From: Pseudomonas putida
GTDB taxonomy: Bacteria; Pseudomonadota; Gammaproteobacteria; Pseudomonadales; Pseudomonadaceae
Direction: 5' to 3'
Assembly: GCF_028682475.1 (NCBI RefSeq)
Contig: NZ_JANHLE010000010.1
Coordinates: 1 to 64,000, forward strand
DNA length: 64,000 nt
Below, piece by piece: positions 59,191-64,000 of the stretch. The notes under the pieces were generated by a model, which was not told the origin of the DNA, searched no databases, and was given only the letters and a program-made list of their open reading frames with translations. The stretch's first letter is position 1. Every line of letters starts with the position of its first letter. Made by a program: the position numbers and the translations under genes.

Positions 59191-60933
59191 TTAAAGGAAC
59201 AACCCGGGGCCGGGTCGAGTTCCTTCGGGGAATTTGACGCCCACTTTGCTGATCTTGTTCCCTTCCATCACCGCCACCGTCCACAGGGTGTTGTTCCATT
59301 CGATCTGGTCACCGACCACCGGCGCACCGCCAACCTTCTGAGCGATGAAGCGGCTGAGCGGCATTTGCGGATCCTGGCCATCGAGCTGCAAACCGTACAG
59401 CGCCGCTACAGCCCCCAGTTCTGCGTCCCCTTCGAGCACGAAGTCACCGAAGAAGCGCAAATCAAGACCGCGTTGCGGGGCCTGGCTGAACAGTTTGCCG
59501 AGGGCCGGCAGGTTGTGTTCGTGGCCGATCACGCAGAGCAGATCGTCGACTTCCAGGGTGGTACTTCCCGACGGATGGAGCAGTTGCTGGCCACGAAACA
59601 GCGCGGCGATACGCGTGCCTTCGGGCATTTTCAACTCGCGCAGGGCGGCGCCGATGCACCATTTTTCCGCACCGAGGCGGTAGACGAACAGTTCCCACTC
59701 GCTGGTGATGTGCACTTCCAGGGCCGAGCGCGAGATCGGCGCCGGGTCTGGCGGTACCGTGACCTTGAGCAGCTTGGCCATCCACGGCAGGCTGGTGCCT
59801 TGCACCAGCAGCGAGACCAGCACGATAAAGAACGCCAGGTTGAAGAACAGCTGGGCATCGGGCAGCCCGGCCATCAACGGGAACACCGCGAGAATGATCG
59901 GTACCGCGCCGCGCAGGCCGACCCAGGAGATAAAGGCTTTCTCACGACCGTGGAAGGCCTTGAACGGCAGCAGACTGGCAATCACCGACAGCGGCCGGGC
60001 AAAGATGATCATCCACAGCGCCAGGCCCAGCGCGGGCAGGGCGATCGGCAGCAGGTCATGCGGGGTGACCAGCAGGCCGAGGACCAGGAACATGCCAATC
60101 TGCGCCAGCCAGGCCATGCCGTCGAGCATGTGCAGAATGCCGTGGCGGCTACGGATCGGCCGGTTACCCAGGACCAGGCCGCACAGGTACACGGCGAGGA
60201 AGCCGCTGCCGTGCAAGGCGTTGGTCAGGGAGAACACCACCAGGCCACCGGCAATCACCAGGATCGGGTAGAGGCCGCCGGCCAGGTTGATGCGGTTGAC
60301 CAGTTGCAGCAGCAGCCAGCCGCCACCGAGGCCCATCAGGCCGCCGATGCCGAACTCGCGCAGCAGATGGGTGAGCAGGCTCCAGTGCAGGCCGGTCTGG
60401 CCGCTGGCGATCATGTCGATGAGGGTGACGGTGAGGAACACCGCCATCGGGTCGTTGCTGCCCGATTCGATCTCCAGCGTCGCGGTGACCCGTTCGTTCA
60501 GCCCTTTGCCGCCGAGCAGCGAGAACACTGCTGCGGCGTCGGTCGAGCCGACAATGGCGCCGATCAGCAGGCCTTGGATCAGGCTCAGGTCGAACAGCCA
60601 GGCGGCGATCATACCGGTGAGGCCGGTAGTGATCAGCACGCCGACCGTGGCCAGCGACAAGGCCGGCCACAGGGCCACGCGGAAACTCGCCACGCGCGTG
60701 CGCAAACCGCCGTCAAGGAGGATCACCGCCAGTGCCAGGTTGCCCACCAGGTAGGCGGTCGGGTAGTTGTTGAAGATGATGCCGCCGCCATCCACGCCGG
60801 CGAGCATGCCGACGGCGAGGATGATGACCAGAATCGGGATGCCCAGCCGTGATGACAGTGAGCTGACCAGAATACTTGCACCTACCAGCAATGCGCCGAT
60901 CAAGAACAGGCTATTGATGGTGGACGCATCCAA
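59191..60933 (-). CDS. CPA1 family cation/proton antiporter with TrkA-C domain
   Basis: A 580-residue antiporter of the NhaP2/CvrA type. Twelve or more helices fill residues 1-390 ([18 protein letters not shown] first). Characteristic segments are [25 protein letters not shown] (the GNDP region) and [16 protein letters not shown] cytoplasmic RCK/TrkA-C region at about 415-490 ([18 protein letters not shown]... [14 protein letters not shown]) is followed by a CorC/HlyC-like C-terminal domain. The family exchanges K+ or Na+ for H+. Placement next to mscK and bet genes fits osmotic or ionic homeostasis. Confidence 0.9.
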   Translation of the reverse strand: MDASTINSLFLIGALLVGASILVSSLSSRLGIPILVIILAVGMLAGVDGGGIIFNNYPTAYLVGNLALAVILLDGGLRTRVASFRVALWPALSLATVGVLITTGLTGMIAAWLFDLSLIQGLLIGAIVGSTDAAAVFSLLGGKGLNERVTATLEIESGSNDPMAVFLTVTLIDMIASGQTGLHWSLLTHLLREFGIGGLMGLGGGWLLLQLVNRINLAGGLYPILVIAGGLVVFSLTNALHGSGFLAVYLCGLVLGNRPIRSRHGILHMLDGMAWLAQIGMFLVLGLLVTPHDLLPIALPALGLALWMIIFARPLSVIASLLPFKAFHGREKAFISWVGLRGAVPIILAVFPLMAGLPDAQLFFNLAFFIVLVSLLVQGTSLPWMAKLLKVTVPPDPAPISRSALEVHITSEWELFVYRLGAEKWCIGAALRELKMPEGTRIAALFRGQQLLHPSGSTTLEVDDLLCVIGHEHNLPALGKLFSQAPQRGLDLRFFGDFVLEGDAELGAVAALYGLQLDGQDPQMPLSRFIAQKVGGAPVVGDQIEWNNTLWTVAVMEGNKISKVGVKFPEGTRPGPGLFL

Positions 60934-61050
60934 AGGCAGTACTCCGGGGAAAAGCAGGAAGGGGCGGTTTGCTGTGGATAAGCAGGTCGCGTGCCAAGGA
61001 TTCTAACCTGAGGGGTCGGCGGGCTGTAAAGGGTTAATCGCAGGCACAAA

Positions 61051-61073
61051 AAAAGCACCTGAAAGGTGCTTTT
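61051..61073 (-). terminator. Intrinsic terminator of the bet operon
   Basis: AAAAGCACCT / AGGTGCTTTT with a 3-base loop. Read on the minus strand the hairpin is followed by a run of more than six Ts, so it should end betBA transcription, just after the REP pair. Confidence 0.85.
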
Positions 61074-61097
61074 CTGTTGTGTCGCTGGCAAGGGCCT

Positions 61098-61170
61098 CAT
61101 CGCCGGCCAGGCCGGCTCCCACAGGGATAGAGATAACCCTTTCTCTGTGGGAGCCGGCTTTGCCGGCGAT
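61098..61170. repeat. Paired REP palindrome (GCCGGC type)
   Basis: Inverted arms 61098-61124 and 61145-61170, with a few mismatches and a 20-base centre, lie between the betA stop and its terminator. Confidence 0.92.
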
Positions 61171-61185
61171 AGGGGCCGCAGGGAA

Positions 61186-62883
61186 TCAAGCCTGCTTCAC
61201 TTCACGCATCGCCTTGCCTTTGACCGGTGCCTCATTGGCAACGTAGTACTTGGCAGTGCTGCGCGGCAGCGGCTGGCGGCCACGGATCTTGTCGGAGATT
61301 TTCTCGGCGATCATGATCGTGGTGGCGTTGAGGTTGCCGGTGATGATGATCGGCATGATCGAGGCATCGACCACACGCAGACCCTGCATGCCGTGCACGC
61401 GACCCTGGCCATCGACCACGGCCATGTCGTCGGTACCCATCTTGCACGAGCAGGACGGGTGGAACGCGGTTTCGGCGTGCTCGCGGATGAACTTGTCCAG
61501 TTCCTCGTCGGTCTGCACGTCGGCGCCAGGGCTGATCTCGCGACCGCGGTAAGGGTCCAGCGCCGGCTGGGCCATGATTTCACGGGTCAGGCGGATGCCG
61601 TCACGGAATTCCTGCCAGTCCTGCTCGGTAGCCATGTAGTTGAACAGGATGCTCGGGTGCTGGCGCGGGTCTTTCGACTTGGCCTGGATACGGCCGCGGC
61701 TTGGCGAACGCATCGAACCCATGTGCGCCTGGAAGCCGTGTTCCTGTACGCCGTTGCTGCCGTTGTAGTTAATCGCAACCGGCAGGAAGTGGTACTGGAT
61801 GTTCGGCCACTTGAACTCAGGGCGGGTACGGATGAAACCACCGGCCTCGAACTGGTTGCTGGCGCCGATACCGGTGCCGTTGAACAGCCACTCGGCACCG
61901 ATGGCCGGCTGGTTGTACCAGAGCAGCGATGGGTACAGGGACACCGGCTGGGTGCAGGCGTACTGCAGGTACAGCTCCAGGTGGTCCTGCAGGTTCTCAC
62001 CGACGCCCGGCAGGTCGTGGACCACCGGAATGTCGAGGCGCTTGAGCAGTTCGGCCGGGCCGACGCCGGAACGTTGCAGCAGTTGCGGCGAGGCGATGGC
62101 GCCGCTGCAGACGATGACTTCTTTGCGCGCACGGGCTTCCACGCGTTCTTCGCTGGCGCCGACCAGGTAGGTCACGCCAACGGCACGCTTGCCGTCGAAC
62201 ACGACGCGATCAGTCAGGGCGTGGGTGACGATGGTCAGGGTCGAGCGCTTCTTGGCGGTGTCCAGGTAGCCGCGGGCGGTGCTGGAGCGACGGCCTTTAG
62301 GCGTGACGGTACGGTCCATCGGACCGAAACCTTCCTGCTGGTAGCCGTTGAGGTCTTCAGTGCGCGGGTAACCGGCTTGCACGCCGGCTTCGACCATGGC
62401 GTGGAACAGCGGGTTGTTGCCGGCTTTCGGCGTGGTCACGCTGACCGGGCCTTCGCCACCGTGGTAGTCGTTCGCACCTATGTCGCGGGTTTCCGCTTTG
62501 CGGAAGTACGGCAGGCAGTCCAGGTAGGTCCAGTCCTGCAGGCCTGGCAGTTCTGCCCAGCCGTCGAAGTCCATGGCGTTGCCACGGATGTAGCACATGC
62601 CGTTGATCAGCGACGAGCCACCCAGGCCCTTGCCGCGACCGCATTCCATCCGGCGCCCGTCCATGTACGGCTCGGGATCGGTCTCGTAGGCCCAGTTGTA
62701 GCGGCGACCCTGCAGCGGGAAGGCCAGGGCGGCTGGCATCTGGGTGCGGAAGTCGGCGCGGTAGTCCGGGCCACCGGCTTCGAGCAGCAGGACAGTGACG
62801 CCTTCGTCTTCGGTCAGACGGGTCGCCAGGGTGTTACCGGCAGAACCGGCACCGACGATGATGTAATCGAATTCATGGGACAT
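61186..62883 (-). CDS. betA: Choline dehydrogenase BetA
   Basis: A 565-residue GMC flavoenzyme oxidising choline to betaine aldehyde for glycine betaine synthesis. The FAD motif [17 protein letters not shown] is at residues 7-23. GMC signatures are [13 protein letters not shown] and the second block [16 protein letters not shown]. The catalytic His region reads HPSCSCKMG, and [12 protein letters not shown] is near the end. It lies 81 bases after betB on the same strand. Choline-responsive BetI control is expected by family, but betI is outside this window. Confidence 0.96.
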   Translation of the reverse strand: MSHEFDYIIVGAGSAGNTLATRLTEDEGVTVLLLEAGGPDYRADFRTQMPAALAFPLQGRRYNWAYETDPEPYMDGRRMECGRGKGLGGSSLINGMCYIRGNAMDFDGWAELPGLQDWTYLDCLPYFRKAETRDIGANDYHGGEGPVSVTTPKAGNNPLFHAMVEAGVQAGYPRTEDLNGYQQEGFGPMDRTVTPKGRRSSTARGYLDTAKKRSTLTIVTHALTDRVVFDGKRAVGVTYLVGASEERVEARARKEVIVCSGAIASPQLLQRSGVGPAELLKRLDIPVVHDLPGVGENLQDHLELYLQYACTQPVSLYPSLLWYNQPAIGAEWLFNGTGIGASNQFEAGGFIRTRPEFKWPNIQYHFLPVAINYNGSNGVQEHGFQAHMGSMRSPSRGRIQAKSKDPRQHPSILFNYMATEQDWQEFRDGIRLTREIMAQPALDPYRGREISPGADVQTDEELDKFIREHAETAFHPSCSCKMGTDDMAVVDGQGRVHGMQGLRVVDASIMPIIITGNLNATTIMIAEKISDKIRGRQPLPRSTAKYYVANEAPVKGKAMREVKQA

Positions 62884-62964
62884 TTCTGTTCCCTCATTTT
62901 GGCAGTAGACAGGAAAGCGGGGGAGCGCCCGGACCTTGCGGACCGGGCGCGGCTACAGGGGTGC

Positions 62965-64000
62965 TTAGAACACCGAGTTGTAGTTGCCCAGCTCGACCTG
63001 TACCGATTTGATGCGGGTGTACTGAGCCAGCGAGCTCACGCCGTTTTCACGGCCGACACCGGACTGCTTGTAGCCGCCAACCGGCATTTCGGCTGGCGAT
63101 TCGCCCCAGGCGTTGATCCAGCAGATACCGGCTTCCAGCTGGTGGATGATGCGGTGGGCGCGGCTGATGTCGTTGGTGCACACACCGGCGGCCAGGCCGT
63201 ACTCGGTATCGTTGGCACGACGGATGACTTCTTCCTCGGTCTCGTAGGCGAGGATGCTCATCACTGGGCCGAAGATTTCTTCCTTGACGATGGTCATGTC
63301 GTCACGGCAGTCGGTGAACACGGTCGGTGCCACGAACGCGCCTTTGGCGAACTCGCCGTCGGTCAGACGCTCGCCGCCGCACAGAACGCGTGCGCCTTCT
63401 TCCTTGCCCTTGGCGATGTAGCCCAGCACGCTTTCCATGTGGGCGAAGCTGACCAGCGGGCCGAAGTTGGTGTTTTCGTCTTCAGGGTTGCCAACGCGGA
63501 TACGGGCAACGCGCTCGGCGATCTTGGCTTCGAAGGCCGCTTTCATCGAGGCAGGAACGAATACGCGGGTGCCGTTGGTGCAGACCTGGCCCGAGCTGTA
63601 GAAGTTGGCCATCATGGCGATGTCGGCGGCGCGATCGAGATCGGCGTCGTCGCAGATGATCAGTGGCGACTTGCCGCCCAGTTCCATGGTGACTTCCTTG
63701 AGCGTCGAGCTCGAGGCGCTGGCCATGACCTTCTTGCCGGTGGTGGTGCCGCCGGTGAAGGAGATTTTTTCGATGCGCGGGTGCTCGGTCAGCCAGGTGC
63801 CGACTTCACGGCCGCTGCCGGTCAGCACGTTGAACACGCCGTCTGGCAGGCCGGCTTCGGTGTAGATTTCGGCCAGTTTCAGGGTGGTCAGCGAGGTGAC
63901 TTCCGACGGCTTGAAGATCATCGCGTTACCGGCCGCCAGGGCAGGTGCGGATTTCCACAGGGCGATCTGGATCGGGTAGTTCCAGGCGCCGATACCGACG
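62965..64000 (-). CDS. betB: Betaine aldehyde dehydrogenase BetB (5' end beyond window)
   Basis: The C-terminal 344 or so residues of an NAD(P)-dependent aldehyde dehydrogenase that makes glycine betaine. Translation is open to the right edge ([26 protein letters not shown] before the internal Met at 63921), so the gene is cut by the window, not truncated. Catalytic motifs are the Glu in MELGGKSP and Cys in [13 protein letters not shown]. The C-terminal blocks [20 protein letters not shown] and [15 protein letters not shown] match BetB. It is followed by betA. Confidence 0.95.
   Translation of the reverse strand, partial: VGIGAWNYPIQIALWKSAPALAAGNAMIFKPSEVTSLTTLKLAEIYTEAGLPDGVFNVLTGSGREVGTWLTEHPRIEKISFTGGTTTGKKVMASASSSTLKEVTMELGGKSPLIICDDADLDRAADIAMMANFYSSGQVCTNGTRVFVPASMKAAFEAKIAERVARIRVGNPEDENTNFGPLVSFAHMESVLGYIAKGKEEGARVLCGGERLTDGEFAKGAFVAPTVFTDCRDDMTIVKEEIFGPVMSILAYETEEEVIRRANDTEYGLAAGVCTNDISRAHRIIHQLEAGICWINAWGESPAEMPVGGYKQSGVGRENGVSSLAQYTRIKSVQVELGNYNSVF

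Noticed and set aside
62965..63921. betB as a short 318-residue protein starting at 63921
   Set aside because: The frame stays open with conserved aldehyde dehydrogenase sequence up to base 64000, so the internal Met is not the start; the gene is cut by the window.

Overview
This 64-kb window is a stretch of Pseudomonas core chromosome, most like the P. putida / P. fluorescens groups. The gene order supports this: ftsY-ftsE-ftsX-rpoH, thiS-thiG-trmB, metX-metW-rdgB-hemW, yggS-proC-yggT next to pilT, argS-priA-rpmE, ponA/pilMNO(P)Q-aroK-aroB-gltB-gltD-hemE, and betB-betA. Base composition is uniformly GC-rich. Two families of paired palindromic REP elements, typical of this genus, sit between genes. 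I see no rRNA, tRNA, insertion sequence, prophage, CRISPR array or defence island.

Layout. 1-7.4 kb (minus strand): two paralogous M16 peptidase pairs, each one catalytic and one non-catalytic subunit, flank rsmD; an esterase-like hydrolase lies at the left edge. 7.6-11.9 kb (plus): ftsY, ftsE, ftsX and heat-shock sigma factor rpoH, with a good match to an AlgU/sigma-E promoter before rpoH and a REP hairpin that could serve as its terminator. 12-15.7 kb: DUF1993 protein, mtgA, DUF423 protein, thiS, thiG, trmB. 15.7-22.4 kb (minus): yggS-proC-yggT and metX-metW-DUF4426-rdgB-hemW-DUF3392. 22.4-25.4 kb: pilT, a NlpC/P60 hydrolase, a TM2 protein and ftsN. 25.4-34.8 kb: argS, priA, rpmE, a secreted nuclease, malic enzyme maeB and the class A PBP ponA. 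34.9-49.5 kb (plus): reduced pilM-pilN-pilOP-pilQ, aroK, aroB, an AAA+/SPOR protein, gltB, gltD, hemE. 49.6-64 kb: cytochrome b561, a YgiW-type OB-fold protein, an MFS transporter with divergent LysR regulator, an orphan ParA, trxC, selO, an MscK-type channel, a CPA1 cation/proton antiporter, betA and the 3' part of betB, which runs off the right edge.

Themes. Much of the window serves the envelope and division (FtsY/E/X, FtsN, MtgA, PBP1a, NlpC/P60, DamX-like protein), secretion or uptake across the envelope (PilT, PilM-Q), osmotic adaptation (MscK, BetA/BetB, antiporter) and amino-acid/nitrogen metabolism (GltBD, MetXW, ProC, ArgS).

No entirely new system is evident. The observations most worth following are: the rpmE terminator hairpin embedded in the signal-peptide codons of the next gene; a PilO-PilP fusion beside a PilQ without AMIN domains; nine identical 9-bp repeats in ftsY; duplicated M16 heterodimer operons around rsmD; and several short symmetric or repeated sequences upstream of gltB, maeB and the MFS/LysR pair.
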